Source: Sphingobium faniae (GTDB taxonomy: Bacteria > Pseudomonadota > Alphaproteobacteria > Sphingomonadales > Sphingomonadaceae). Taken from it: a stretch of DNA of 64,000 bases. The stretch's first letter is position 1, and each line of letters starts with the position of its first letter. The notes under the pieces were generated by a model that did no database searches, was not told the origin of the DNA, and was given only the letters and a program-made list of their open reading frames with translations. The position numbers and the translations under genes were made by a program. The stretch lies in NCBI GenBank assembly GCA_900100475.1, contig FMTU01000002.1, positions 248,001 to 312,000 on the forward strand, given 5' to 3'. This document shows positions 40,244 through 49,188 of this stretch, piece by piece.

Positions 40244-40300
40244 CCGTTCATCCTGAGCCTGGGTCCGCGACCTGGATCAGCCCCTGCTCAGGGCGAACGG
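40244..40300. repeat. REP-like inverted repeat between dehydrogenase and decarboxylase genes
   Basis: CCGTTCATCCTGAGC (40244-40258) and GCTCAGGGCGAACGG (40286-40300) are inverted copies matching at 13 of 15 positions. The sequence family differs from the 9456 repeat but shares the CCGTTC end. It fills the 81 bp gap between two polyamine genes. Confidence 0.55.
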
Positions 40301-40315
40301 TGGAGATTTGTCCCC

Positions 40316-41488
40316 ATGGAAACCAGAGCCGGCGACCCCGCCGCCTTCGCGCGCTTCGATCTGCACCGCGTCCCTTCGCCCGCATTCGTGGTGGACGAGG
40401 CCGCGATTCGCCGTAACCTGTCGATCCTCGCCGATATCGGTGAACGCGCCGGGATCAGGGTTCTGGGGGCGCTCAAGGCTTTTTCCATGTGGTCGCTCGG
40501 CTCCGTGGTCACGCAATATCTCGACGGCGTCTGCGCCTCCGGCCTCTACGAAGCGCGCCTTGGCCGTGAGGAATATGGCGGTGAAGTCGCGACCTATTGC
40601 GCCGCCTACAAGCCGGAAGAACTGGCCGAAATCCTCAAGATCTCCGACCATGTGATCTTCAACAGCCCCGGCCAGATCGCGCGCATGAAGCCGGCCATCG
40701 ACGCGGCCCGCGCGGACGGCCGCGACTTCGACATCGGCCTGCGCATCAACCCCCTTCATGCCGAAGGAGAGGTCGCCAAATACGACCCCTGCCAACCGCA
40801 CAGCCGCCTCGGCTTTCCTGTCGACCAGTTGAAGGCAGAGCATCTGGAGGGCGTCTCCGGCCTGCACTTCCACTCTCTTTGCGAACAGGATTTCCTGCCG
40901 CTCGAACGAACATGGGCCGCCATCGAATCGCGAATCCTGCCGCATGCCGGCGGCCTCAAATGGCTGAATTTCGGCGGGGGACATCATGTCACCCGCGCGG
41001 ATTATCAGCGCGATGCGCTGATCGGCTTCCTGCGCGACATCAGGGAAAAGACCGGCCTCCAACTCTATATCGAACCCGGCGAGGCCATGGCGCTCGACGC
41101 GGGCATATTGGTGGGCGAAATCCTCGATGTGATCGACAATGGCATGGCGGTCGCGATCACGGACATATCCGCGACCTGCCACATGCCTGATGTGATCGAA
41201 GCCCCCTACCGGCCCGCCATGCTGCATGAGGAAACGGACGGCCCCGCCACGAGACTCGGCGGCCCGTCCTGCCTCGCGGGAGACATTATCGGCGACTATC
41301 GAGTCCCCGGCGGCGCGACTCCGGGGCGACGGATCGCCTTCCTGGACCAGGCACATTATTCGATGGTGAAGACCAATACTTTCAACGGAGTGCCCCTGCC
41401 CGCCATCTGGCTGTGGAACTCCGAAACCGACGAACTCAAGGAAATCTGCCATTTTTCCTATGAAGACTTCAAGAGTCGTCTATCGTAA
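40316..41488 (+). CDS. nspC: Carboxynorspermidine/carboxyspermidine decarboxylase
   Basis: A PLP alanine-racemase-fold decarboxylase of 390 aa forming (nor)spermidine from the carboxy-intermediate. The PLP lysine is Lys54 in RVLGALKAFSMWSLG. Further motifs are LRINPLHAEGEVAKYDPCQP, SRLGFPVDQL, GLHFHSLCEQDF, NFGGGHHVTRADY, YIEPGEAMALDAG and LDQAHYSMVKTNTFNG. It follows the dehydrogenase gene and precedes ornithine decarboxylase on the same strand, so putrescine supply and its use are grouped. Confidence 0.95.
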   Translation: METRAGDPAAFARFDLHRVPSPAFVVDEAAIRRNLSILADIGERAGIRVLGALKAFSMWSLGSVVTQYLDGVCASGLYEARLGREEYGGEVATYCAAYKPEELAEILKISDHVIFNSPGQIARMKPAIDAARADGRDFDIGLRINPLHAEGEVAKYDPCQPHSRLGFPVDQLKAEHLEGVSGLHFHSLCEQDFLPLERTWAAIESRILPHAGGLKWLNFGGGHHVTRADYQRDALIGFLRDIREKTGLQLYIEPGEAMALDAGILVGEILDVIDNGMAVAITDISATCHMPDVIEAPYRPAMLHEETDGPATRLGGPSCLAGDIIGDYRVPGGATPGRRIAFLDQAHYSMVKTNTFNGVPLPAIWLWNSETDELKEICHFSYEDFKSRLS

Positions 41489-41605
41489 AGCACGTTTCGT
41501 AGCCCCGCGCGCAACAAAATTCACAGAGGCGCTTTACAGGGGGGACCCCTCCGCATATATCGGCCATCCGCTGCCCCATGGGACTTCCACCGCAAGGCAG
41601 CTTCA
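41485..41605 (+). promoter_or_regulatory. Structured leader of ornithine decarboxylase (speF-type leader candidate)
   Basis: The 117 bp between nspC and the ODC start contain GTAAAGC (41485-41491) paired with GCTTTAC (41532-41538), followed at once by a short hairpin AGGGG-GGA-CCCCT (41539-41551). Alphaproteobacteria carry a known conserved RNA, the speF motif, upstream of ornithine decarboxylase. I cannot confirm that this leader fits its consensus. Confidence 0.4.
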
Positions 41606-42829
41606 ATGCCACGACACCACTGGAGGTCCCTTGAGTTGCACAAGCACCATAGCGCGCTGGGGGTAGCGACCACCCTCAAACCGGCAGCACCGGTAACGCT
41701 TATTCGCCCCCAGGCAGCAGCCAGGGCCGCCCGTTTCTTCATTGAGAAGTTTCCGGGACGCTCGCTCTATGCGGTCAAGGCGAATCCGTCTCCCGATCTG
41801 ATCCGTACGCTGTTCGACAGCGGGATCACGCATTTCGACGTGGCCTCCATCGCGGAGGTGCGCCTTGTCGCGGGGATCGTGAAGGATCAGGCGAAGCTCT
41901 GCTTCATGCACCCGGTCAAGGCCGAGGAAGCGATCGCAGAAGCCTATCACGTCCATGGCGTGCGCACCTTCTCGCTCGACACGATGGACGAGCTGGAAAA
42001 GATCATGCGCGCCACGGATCGCGCGGAGGATCTGGAACTGTGCGTCCGCCTGCGCGTGTCGTCGGAACATTCCGAATTGAGCCTCGCGTCCAAATTCGGC
42101 GCGGAGCTTTCGGAAACGCGCGAACTTCTGATGGCCACCCGTCAGGCGGCGGACGCCCTCGGCATCTGCTTCCATGTCGGCAGCCAGGCGATGAGCCCGC
42201 AGGCCTATAGCGACGCCATCGAACGCGTCCGCGCGGCGATTGTGGACGCTTCGGTCACGGTTGACATCATTGATGTCGGCGGCGGCTTCCCCTCGGTCTA
42301 TCCGGGCATGGAACCGCTCGCGCTGGAACCCTATTTCGACGCGATCCATCACGGTTTCGAAAGCCTGCCGATCAGCTATTCCGCTGAACTGTGGTGCGAA
42401 CCGGGCCGCGCGCTGTCCGCCGAATATAGTTCCGTCATCGTGCGCGTGGAGCGCCGCCGGGGCACCGAACTCTACATCAATGACGGCGCCTATGGCGCGC
42501 TGTTCGATGCGGCGCATATCGGCTGGCGTTTCCCCGTCGAACTGCTGCGGGACGAGGAAAGCCACGCCGGGCTGACGGGCTTTTCCTTCTATGGCCCGAC
42601 CTGCGACGACATGGACCATATGGTCGGCCCCTTCCTGCTGCCCGACGATGTGCAGGCGGGCGACTATATCGAAATCGGGATGCTCGGCGCCTATGGCGCG
42701 GCGATGCGGACCGGATTCAACGGCTTCACCTCCGAAACGGTGGTGGAGGTCGAAGACGAGCCGATGGCGACCCTGTACGCCGATCCCGTTCCCGCGCGCC
42801 GTAGCGCCACCATCGTCAAGATCGGTTAA
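41606..42829 (+). CDS. Ornithine decarboxylase (alanine-racemase fold, type III)
   Basis: The enzyme decarboxylates ornithine, and perhaps lysine, to putrescine or cadaverine. It is written here as 407 aa from ATG 41606. The TTG at 41636 has GGAGG nine bases upstream and may be the true start, removing 10 residues. The PLP lysine is Lys58 in SLYAVKANPSPDLI. FDVASIAEVRLV, FHVGSQAMSP, IDVGGGFPSVYPGM, ELWCEPGRALSAE and the catalytic-Cys motif FYGPTCDDMDHM complete the signature. With aguAB at 13.7 kb the cell has two independent routes to putrescine. Confidence 0.95.
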   Translation: MPRHHWRSLELHKHHSALGVATTLKPAAPVTLIRPQAAARAARFFIEKFPGRSLYAVKANPSPDLIRTLFDSGITHFDVASIAEVRLVAGIVKDQAKLCFMHPVKAEEAIAEAYHVHGVRTFSLDTMDELEKIMRATDRAEDLELCVRLRVSSEHSELSLASKFGAELSETRELLMATRQAADALGICFHVGSQAMSPQAYSDAIERVRAAIVDASVTVDIIDVGGGFPSVYPGMEPLALEPYFDAIHHGFESLPISYSAELWCEPGRALSAEYSSVIVRVERRRGTELYINDGAYGALFDAAHIGWRFPVELLRDEESHAGLTGFSFYGPTCDDMDHMVGPFLLPDDVQAGDYIEIGMLGAYGAAMRTGFNGFTSETVVEVEDEPMATLYADPVPARRSATIVKIG

Positions 42830-42854
42830 AGGGAGGCCCCCTCCCCGTTCGAAA

Positions 42855-42880
42855 TCCCTCGCCGCCGCGGTGGCGAGGGA
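42855..42880. terminator. Bidirectional hairpin between ODC and RNA methyltransferase genes
   Basis: TCCCTCGCC (42855-42863) pairs perfectly with GGCGAGGGA (42872-42880), a 9 bp stem with an 8-base loop, centred between two convergent stops. On the minus strand it is followed by ATTTCG, a poor T tract. Confidence 0.5.
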
Positions 42881-42883
42881 AGT

Positions 42884-44089
42884 TCAGGATCGGCGGAAGA
42901 CGCCCACCAGTTCGACATGGGTCGACCAGCGGAACTGGCCCACCGGCTTGACGCTTTCCAGCACATAGCCTCCCGTGATCATATGTGCCGCATCGCGCGC
43001 GAAGCTGGCGGGATTGCAGGAGACATAAGCGACCGTCGCAACCTTCGAAGCGGCGATTTGCAGAACCTGCTCCCGCGCCCCCGCGCGCGGCGGGTCGATG
43101 ACGATGGCGGCGAAGCGATCCAGTTCGGATGGCGACAGGGGGCGGCGAAACAGATCGCGATGGTCCGCCGCCAGTTTCCTCAGGCTTCTGCCCGCCGCCG
43201 CCTTGAGCGACAGGATCAGATCACGGGCAGCTTCCGCCGCATAAACCGGGCGGCCTTCCCCTATGCCCAGGGCAAAAGTCCCCAGGCCGCAGAACAGATC
43301 GGCCACCGCTCCCTGCTGCGGCAGGGCGGAACGCACGGCCTCCACCAGCGCGGTTTCCCCGTCCGGGGTGGCCTGAAGAAAGGCGTAAGGCGGAAAACCG
43401 ACTGCGACGCCGCCGAAACTGGCGGTCACCGGCTCCGGCTCCCAGCGCGTTTCCGGACCATGGCCTTCATCTATGGTCAATCGGGCAAGCCCTTGGGCGA
43501 CGGCAAAATCCCGCAAGGCCTCGTCAGCGGCCAGCCCCTTGACCGTCACGCCCTCCAGCAGCAGGTCGATGCCCTGGTTCGTGATCGACATGCGGGCATG
43601 GGCGCCCCGTCCGTCGGGTAGCAGCAGCGCCAATAGCAACCGGAGCGGCTTCAACAGGCCGAACAGGCGCGGGTCCAGAATTTCGCACATGTTCAGGTCG
43701 ATCAGGCGATGGCTTCCCCCTTCGGCAAAACCGATCGTGACCTTCCTGCCTTGGCGCACGGCGCGCAGGGAAGCCCTGCGGCGGGTCCGGGGCGGCGAAA
43801 CATGAGGTGGCAGGACATGGAACGCCACCACGCCCTGCCCCGCCAGTGCGCCTGTCACCCGCTCCGTCACGAAATCCGCATAGCTCGCATCGTCGACATG
43901 CTGGAGTTCGCATCCCCCACAGGCCGGGAAATGAAGGCACGGCGGATCGACATGATGCGGGCCGAAATGGATGCCGCCATCCGCCTCTAGCCGGTCCCCC
44001 GGCGCGGTGAGCGGCGCATGGCGGCCATCGGCGGTCACGCCATCGCCCTTTGCGGCGATGCGGACGATCAGGTTATTGTCTTGGGTCAC
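42884..44089 (-). CDS. RumA/TrmA-family RNA uracil-5 methyltransferase
   Basis: A 401 aa class I SAM-dependent RNA m5U methyltransferase. It has a short TRAM-like start, iron-sulfur cysteines (CLHFPACGGCELQH with a later Cys in LNMCEILDP), the SAM loop VADLFCGLGTFALGIG, AIVIDPPRAGA and the catalytic Cys in VAYVSCNPASFARD. It could modify 23S rRNA (RlmC/RlmD) or tRNA; sequence alone does not decide. The GTG start at 44089 overlaps the nnrDE stop as GTGA. It is the last gene of a long leftward operon. Confidence 0.9.
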   Translation of the reverse strand: MTQDNNLIVRIAAKGDGVTADGRHAPLTAPGDRLEADGGIHFGPHHVDPPCLHFPACGGCELQHVDDASYADFVTERVTGALAGQGVVAFHVLPPHVSPPRTRRRASLRAVRQGRKVTIGFAEGGSHRLIDLNMCEILDPRLFGLLKPLRLLLALLLPDGRGAHARMSITNQGIDLLLEGVTVKGLAADEALRDFAVAQGLARLTIDEGHGPETRWEPEPVTASFGGVAVGFPPYAFLQATPDGETALVEAVRSALPQQGAVADLFCGLGTFALGIGEGRPVYAAEAARDLILSLKAAAGRSLRKLAADHRDLFRRPLSPSELDRFAAIVIDPPRAGAREQVLQIAASKVATVAYVSCNPASFARDAAHMITGGYVLESVKPVGQFRWSTHVELVGVFRRS

Positions 44090-45474
44090 AGCCGGCGGGC
44101 AATAGCGCCGGGAAGCCGTTCGATCAAATCATCCGCAACAAAGGCCACGCCCGCCCGTCGCGCGGCTTCGCCATGCAGCCAGACGGCTTCGCAGGCGGCC
44201 TGATATCCGTCCCGCGTGACGGCCAGCCTCCCCGCGACAAGCCCCGCCAGCACATCTCCCGTCCCCGCCGTGGACAGCCAGGAGGAGCCATGGCTTGCAA
44301 CCGCCACGCGGCCATCCGGCGCGGCGATGACGGTATCTGGCCCTTTATGGATCACGACGCAGCGCGACCGGCGCGCCGCATCCAGGGCGCGGTCGATCTT
44401 GCTGCCGGGCAAATCGCCGAACAGACGGGCGAACTCCGCTTCATGGGGCGTCAGGACCGCGCCGGCGGGCAGATGATCGACGCCCGCCTCCGCCAATATA
44501 TTGAGCGCGTCCGCATCCAGAACCAGAGGATGGCCGCTTTTGAGGACGATGTTCAGCCGCTCGCGGGCGTCCTCGTCCCGGCCCAGCCCCGGTCCGGCCA
44601 GAACCGCCGCGAGCCGCCCGTCATGCAGGGCCTGCTCGACCGCCGCCGCCGTCTTCGCGGGGCTGGTGACGATGGCGTCGAGGCCCGCTATTCCCGTGTC
44701 GGCGGCGATCCTTCGCACCATGCCCGCGCCGGATCGGGCGGCGGCATGGCTGGCGAGAAGGCTGGCCCCCGCCATCGCTCCGCCCATGACCGCGACGAGA
44801 CCGCGGCTATATTTATGCGCGTCGGTGGCGGGAGGATGAAGGGACGGCGGCGCAAGGCGGCAAATATCGGACGTCGCCGCGATGCCGATGTCCGCGCATA
44901 GCAGACGGGCCATCCTGTCCGCCGCCGGATGGAGCAAATGGGCGGGCTTCAACGCGCCCAATGCGATCCCTGTGTCAAAGCGCGGCACCGGCGACAGCAA
45001 CGCGCCACTATCGGTTTCCACCCCGCTCGGCAGGTCGATGGCGTGGCTATGGCTGGCCAGCGCGACGAGCCGGTGCAACTCCCCCGCGACCCGTTCGTCC
45101 AGTCCGCGCGTCAGTCCCGTGCCGAACAGGGCATCCACCAATTGCGTGGCGGGCTGCGCGCCGATCAGCGATTCCACCGGCCCCGCCCATGCGGCGCGGG
45201 CCTGAAGGCTGGAGGTCGTCCGGCTCTCTCCCAGCGCGGCGACCCGCACCGGCACGCCCTTCGCCCGCAAGATCCGCGCGATGACGAAGCCGTCCCCGCC
45301 ATTATTGCCCGGCCCGCACAGGACCAACGTGTCACGCGATCCTCCCGCCCGCCAGATGATCTCGGCAGCGGCCGCGCCCGCGCGCTCCATCAGTGCATAT
45401 TCGGGAACGCCCGACGCGATGACCGCCTGTTCGGCCGCGCGCATCCGGGCCGCCGTCAGTACAGGATCGCCCAT
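44086..45474 (-). CDS. nnrDE: Bifunctional NAD(P)HX epimerase/dehydratase
   Basis: A metabolite-repair enzyme that epimerises and dehydrates damaged, hydrated NAD(P)H. The 462 aa protein has an N-terminal YjeF_N epimerase (MRAAEQAVIASGVPEYALME, LCGPGNNGGDGFVIAR, HAIDLPSGVETDSG) to about residue 205. A C-terminal ribokinase-like dehydratase follows (HKYSRGLVAVMGGAMAGASL, LAGPGLGRDE, LDADALNILAE, LTPHEAEFARLFG, and the catalytic TAGTGDVLAGL). It starts 2 bp after the lipoprotein gene. Confidence 0.96.
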   Translation of the reverse strand: MGDPVLTAARMRAAEQAVIASGVPEYALMERAGAAAAEIIWRAGGSRDTLVLCGPGNNGGDGFVIARILRAKGVPVRVAALGESRTTSSLQARAAWAGPVESLIGAQPATQLVDALFGTGLTRGLDERVAGELHRLVALASHSHAIDLPSGVETDSGALLSPVPRFDTGIALGALKPAHLLHPAADRMARLLCADIGIAATSDICRLAPPSLHPPATDAHKYSRGLVAVMGGAMAGASLLASHAAARSGAGMVRRIAADTGIAGLDAIVTSPAKTAAAVEQALHDGRLAAVLAGPGLGRDEDARERLNIVLKSGHPLVLDADALNILAEAGVDHLPAGAVLTPHEAEFARLFGDLPGSKIDRALDAARRSRCVVIHKGPDTVIAAPDGRVAVASHGSSWLSTAGTGDVLAGLVAGRLAVTRDGYQAACEAVWLHGEAARRAGVAFVADDLIERLPGAIARRL

Positions 45475-45476
45475 GA

Positions 45477-45845
45477 TCAGTGGGCCACTTGCGCGATGGT
45501 GGCGGGAAGGCGGTAGCGATCGTCCCCCACCGTCAATTCGATCTGACGATCGCCGGCGACATCGACCCGCGCCTGTTCAGAGCCATCGGCCGGGACAAGG
45601 CCGCGCCCGTCCTTCACGATCGTGAACCGCCGGAAACCGCCATCGGCATGACGCAGCATGAGCATATCGCCCTGCCGCTGCGCCGCGCAGTCACGCGCCC
45701 AGGCGGCTTTCACGCCAATGGCGCATTCGATCCTGCCACCCTCGCCCGCCGCCCGATCGCCACCCGGCGCAGGCTGGCCACAGGCCGTAAGGGCGAGGCA
45801 CGCAAGCCCCGCCCCGATCAGTCCATCAGATATCCGCATAGACAT
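45477..45845 (-). CDS. Small predicted lipoprotein, function unknown
   Basis: A 122 aa protein with a lipoprotein signal: n-region with Arg, hydrophobic [12 protein letters not shown], lipobox LTAC-G with Cys22. The mature part has two further cysteines ([17 protein letters not shown]), which could form a disulfide, followed by a beta-rich region ([27 protein letters not shown]). It overlaps the ilvD end by 20 nt and precedes nnrDE by 2 bp, so it is co-translated with metabolic genes. I do not recognise a family. Confidence 0.78.
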   Translation of the reverse strand: MSMRISDGLIGAGLACLALTACGQPAPGGDRAAGEGGRIECAIGVKAAWARDCAAQRQGDMLMLRHADGGFRRFTIVKDGRGLVPADGSEQARVDVAGDRQIELTVGDDRYRLPATIAQVAH

Positions 45846-47547
45846 GGGTTTCGGCCTTCGCTCCGGGATGCGTCACCGCTCCCTTGTAGGCCGGACCCAC
45901 ATTCTGTGCATAGCGCCACAATGCGCCGGATTGATAATCATTCTGGCGCGGCTGCCAATTCCTGCGCCGTTCGGCCAGAACCGCGTCCTCCACCTGAAGG
46001 TCGACCGTGCCCGCTTCCGCGTCGATGGCGATGATGTCGCCATTTTCGACCAACGCGATCGGACCGCCCTCGGCCGCTTCCGGACCCACATGCCCGATGC
46101 AGAAACCGCGCGTGCCGCCGGAGAAGCGGCCATCGGTGATCAACGCCACCTTTTCGCCCAGCCCCTGCCCGTAAAGCGCGGCGGTCGTCGCCAGCATCTC
46201 ACGCATGCCCGGTCCGCCCTTGGGGCCTTCATAGCGGATCACGACGACGGAGCCTTCCTTGATCTGGCTGGCCTCGACGGCGGCAAAGGCGTCTTCCTCC
46301 CGCTCGAATACCACGGCCGGGCCGCTGAATTGCAGGCGGTGCATTCCCGCGACCTTCACGATCGCGCCATTGGGCGCCAGCGATCCCTTCAGGCCCACGA
46401 CACCGCCGGTGGGGGTGATCGGGGTCCGGGCGTCATAGATGACTTTCTGGTCCGGATTCCACGTCACCTCGTCGATATTCTCGGCCAACGTCTTGCCGCT
46501 GACCGTCATGCAGTCGCCATGCAGGAAACCTTCGCGATGCAGTGTCTTCATCAGCATGTAGATGCCGCCCGCGTCATACATATCCTTGGCGACATATTGG
46601 CCGCCGGGTTTCAGGTCGGCGATATAGGGCGTCGTCTTGAAGATTTCCGCCACGTCGAACAGGTCGAAGTCGATGCCGCATTCGCTTGCCATGGCCGGCA
46701 GGTGCAATGCGCCATTGGTCGAGCCGCCCGTCGCCGCCACGATCCGCGCGGCATTCTCGAAAGCCTCGCGCGTGCAGATGTCACGCGGGCGAATATTCTT
46801 CGCCAGCAATTCCATCACCTGCCGCCCTGCCCCGACCGCGATTTCCTCACGCGATTTATAAGGAGCAGGCGCCATATTGCTGTTCGGCAAGGATAATCCG
46901 ATAGCTTCACCCACGCAGGCCATGGTGTTGGCCGTATATTGCCCGCCGCACGCGCCATGGCCCGGACAGGCCGCCTTCTCGATGGCCGTGACTTCCGACA
47001 ACGGGCAGTTTCCGGCGGCATAGCGCCCCACCACCTCGAACACGTCGATGACGGTCAGGTCGCGTTCCTGATAACGGCCCGGCAGGATCGAGCCGCCATA
47101 GACAAAGATCGACGGCACGTTCAATCGCAGCATCGCCATCATCATGCCCGGCAGCGACTTGTCGCACCCGGCGAAAGTGACCAACGCGTCATAGCAATGG
47201 CCGCGCACCGAAAGCTCGACCGAATCCGCGATCACTTCACGGCTCACCAGCGAGCTTTTCATGCCCTGATGGCCCATGGCGATGCCGTCGGTCACGGTGA
47301 TGGTGTTGAACCGGCGCGGCATCCCGCCCGCCTCGTTCACGCCCCGGCGGCACCAGTCGGCCTGCATGTCGAGCGTGGTGTTGCAGGGCGCGGAATCGTT
47401 GCCCGCCGATGCGATGCCTACGAAGGGTCGGGCGATCTCTTCTTCCGTCAGGCCCATCGCATAATAATAGCTGCGCTGCGGCGCGCGTTCCGGACCGACC
47501 GAGACATAGCGGCTCGGAAGCTTCGACTTGTCGAACGTATGAGACAT
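45826..47547 (-). CDS. ilvD: Dihydroxy-acid dehydratase
   Basis: An iron-sulfur enzyme forming the keto-acid precursors of valine, leucine and isoleucine. The 573 aa protein has the cluster cysteines in [23 protein letters not shown] and [15 protein letters not shown]. Also visible are [80 protein letters not shown] and [14 protein letters not shown]. Transcription with the upstream N-formylglutamate amidohydrolase gene is likely (45 bp gap). Confidence 0.98.
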   Translation of the reverse strand: MSHTFDKSKLPSRYVSVGPERAPQRSYYYAMGLTEEEIARPFVGIASAGNDSAPCNTTLDMQADWCRRGVNEAGGMPRRFNTITVTDGIAMGHQGMKSSLVSREVIADSVELSVRGHCYDALVTFAGCDKSLPGMMMAMLRLNVPSIFVYGGSILPGRYQERDLTVIDVFEVVGRYAAGNCPLSEVTAIEKAACPGHGACGGQYTANTMACVGEAIGLSLPNSNMAPAPYKSREEIAVGAGRQVMELLAKNIRPRDICTREAFENAARIVAATGGSTNGALHLPAMASECGIDFDLFDVAEIFKTTPYIADLKPGGQYVAKDMYDAGGIYMLMKTLHREGFLHGDCMTVSGKTLAENIDEVTWNPDQKVIYDARTPITPTGGVVGLKGSLAPNGAIVKVAGMHRLQFSGPAVVFEREEDAFAAVEASQIKEGSVVVIRYEGPKGGPGMREMLATTAALYGQGLGEKVALITDGRFSGGTRGFCIGHVGPEAAEGGPIALVENGDIIAIDAEAGTVDLQVEDAVLAERRRNWQPRQNDYQSGALWRYAQNVGPAYKGAVTHPGAKAETHVYADI

Positions 47548-47592
47548 AAAACCTACCCTTGTTGCGCGCGTCTCTTTCCAAAAAGGAGCGAT

Positions 47593-48309
47593 TCACGCAA
47601 GTCTATTGCGGCATTCCAGTGCAATGGGACCCAATATTTCCGCAAACCGCCGATGCCCCGCTTCGTCAGCGACCAGATCCTGCCGCATCTCGACCCCCAG
47701 ATAAGGGATACCATTGGCTTCGGCATGGCGGTTCATCGTCGCGTTCAGCAATTGGCCGGAATAGGGCAGTTGGTCGCCGACATGAAGGCCCGCCGCCTCC
47801 AGCAGCGGGATGGCGATCCTCGCCGCGCGGTCGTCCTCATTATAAAGCACGCCGATATCCCATGGCCGCTGCTGATCGGGATCGCTGGCAAGACGCGGCG
47901 TAAAGCTGTGTACCGACAGGATGAAGGGTGACGTCATGCCGTCCAGCAAGCGGCCAAGCTGATGATGATAGGGATGATGGAAACGGATCATCCGTTCCGT
48001 CAGGTCCGCGCCACGATTGCCGGGAATGGGGTGACCGTCGCTCATCACCGGCAGCAGGCCGGGCGCGTCATCCTCGCGGTTGAGGTCGATCACCAGACGC
48101 GACACGCCGCCCAGAATTGCGGTGCAGCCCAGTTGCCGCGCAATCGCCGCGCTCACCTCAGCCACGCCGATGTCGATGGCGACATGGTTCCTGAGCAGGG
48201 CCGGGTCGATGCCGAGATCAATGTCGCCCGGCACATGGGCCGATGCATGGTCGGCGATGATCAGGATGTCGAGATCGCCGCCGTCGACCTGCGTATAAGC
48301 TTCGTTCAT
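47593..48309 (-). CDS. N-formylglutamate amidohydrolase family protein
   Basis: A 238 aa hydrolase of the N-formylglutamate deformylase fold (HutG/FGase). Signatures are LIIADHASAHVPGDIDLG, AIDIGVAEVSAAIARQLG, SRLVIDLNREDDAPGLLP, RFHHPYHHQLGRLL, LSVHSFTPRL and EMRQDLVADEAGHRRFA. True HutG sits in histidine-utilisation operons, and none is seen here. The physiological substrate may therefore be another N-acyl amino acid. The ATG at 48309 overlaps the ispE stop as ATGA. Confidence 0.9.
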   Translation of the reverse strand: MNEAYTQVDGGDLDILIIADHASAHVPGDIDLGIDPALLRNHVAIDIGVAEVSAAIARQLGCTAILGGVSRLVIDLNREDDAPGLLPVMSDGHPIPGNRGADLTERMIRFHHPYHHQLGRLLDGMTSPFILSVHSFTPRLASDPDQQRPWDIGVLYNEDDRAARIAIPLLEAAGLHVGDQLPYSGQLLNATMNRHAEANGIPYLGVEMRQDLVADEAGHRRFAEILGPIALECRNRLA

Positions 48310-49181
48310 GCCGTTCTGATCCGCGTTTCCATGATCCACCATATAGGATGTTCCGCGCGCAATGCTCGCGCCGCCGCCCGCATGACGGCATCCGTTTCGA
48401 AAAGCGCGAAGCAGGTCGCTCCCGATCCCGACATGCGCGAGAGAATCCGCCCCTCGCATTGCGCCAGCCGGTCAAGAACGTCCGCGATCACGGGCGCTTC
48501 CCGGATCGCCGCGCTTTCCAGGTCGTTACGCCCGTCCGCGCGAAGACGCGCCAGACTGTCCGCGACCAGCGCCCCCCGATCCACGCCATCCCATCCGGCA
48601 AAGACGCGCCCCGTGGAAAGCGCCGCGCCGGGATTGACCAGCAGCAGCGGCTTTCCCGCCAGTCCCGCCAGACCATGATCCTCCAGCACCTCGCCGCGCC
48701 CCCGGACGAACCGGGTCGTGCTGGCGAGGCAGGCGGGCACGTCCGATCCGATGGCCAGCGCCAGTTTCTCCAGCATGGGCCGTTCGATCTTCGTCTCCCA
48801 AAGCCGAACCAGCAATCGCAGCGTCGCCGCCGCATCGGCGGACCCGCCGCCGATGCCGGACGCCACGGGCAGATTCTTGGTCAGGCGCAGCGCGGCTCCA
48901 CGAGGTTCCCCCAAACGGTCGCGCAGGGCCGTGGCCGCCTTCACGACCAGATTGCCCGCGCCTTCCTCCAACTGCTTGCCGAATGGCCCGTCCACCCGAA
49001 GCGTGATCGCCCCGTCATCCGTGACGCGACCCTCGATATTGTCGCCATCGTGCGCGAAGGCGAACAGGCTTTCCAGCGCGTGATAACCATCCGCCCGCCG
49101 ATGGCGGACATGCAGCGCCAGATTGACCTTGGCATAGGCAATCTCAAAGGCTTGCATATCGTCGCCCATGCCCTGAATCAT
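48306..49181 (-). CDS. ispE: 4-diphosphocytidyl-2-C-methyl-D-erythritol kinase
   Basis: A GHMP kinase in the MEP pathway to isoprenoids. EIAYAKVNLALHVRHRRADGYH, the ATP loop LPVASGIGGGSADAAATLRLL, IGSDVPACLAS, LLLVNPGAALSTGRVF and the late MSGSGATCFALFE match IspE. The start is uncertain among ATGs at 49181, 49169 and 49157, none with a strong ribosome site. The longest gives 291 aa. It lies 7 bp after the TPR gene. Confidence 0.96.
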   Translation of the reverse strand: MIQGMGDDMQAFEIAYAKVNLALHVRHRRADGYHALESLFAFAHDGDNIEGRVTDDGAITLRVDGPFGKQLEEGAGNLVVKAATALRDRLGEPRGAALRLTKNLPVASGIGGGSADAAATLRLLVRLWETKIERPMLEKLALAIGSDVPACLASTTRFVRGRGEVLEDHGLAGLAGKPLLLVNPGAALSTGRVFAGWDGVDRGALVADSLARLRADGRNDLESAAIREAPVIADVLDRLAQCEGRILSRMSGSGATCFALFETDAVMRAAARALRAEHPIWWIMETRIRTA

Positions 49182-49188
49182 GCCGGAC

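Noticed and set aside
45658-46896. 412-codon plus-strand frame opposite ilvD
   Set aside because: Antisense to a gene with intact Fe-S cysteines; no independent support.
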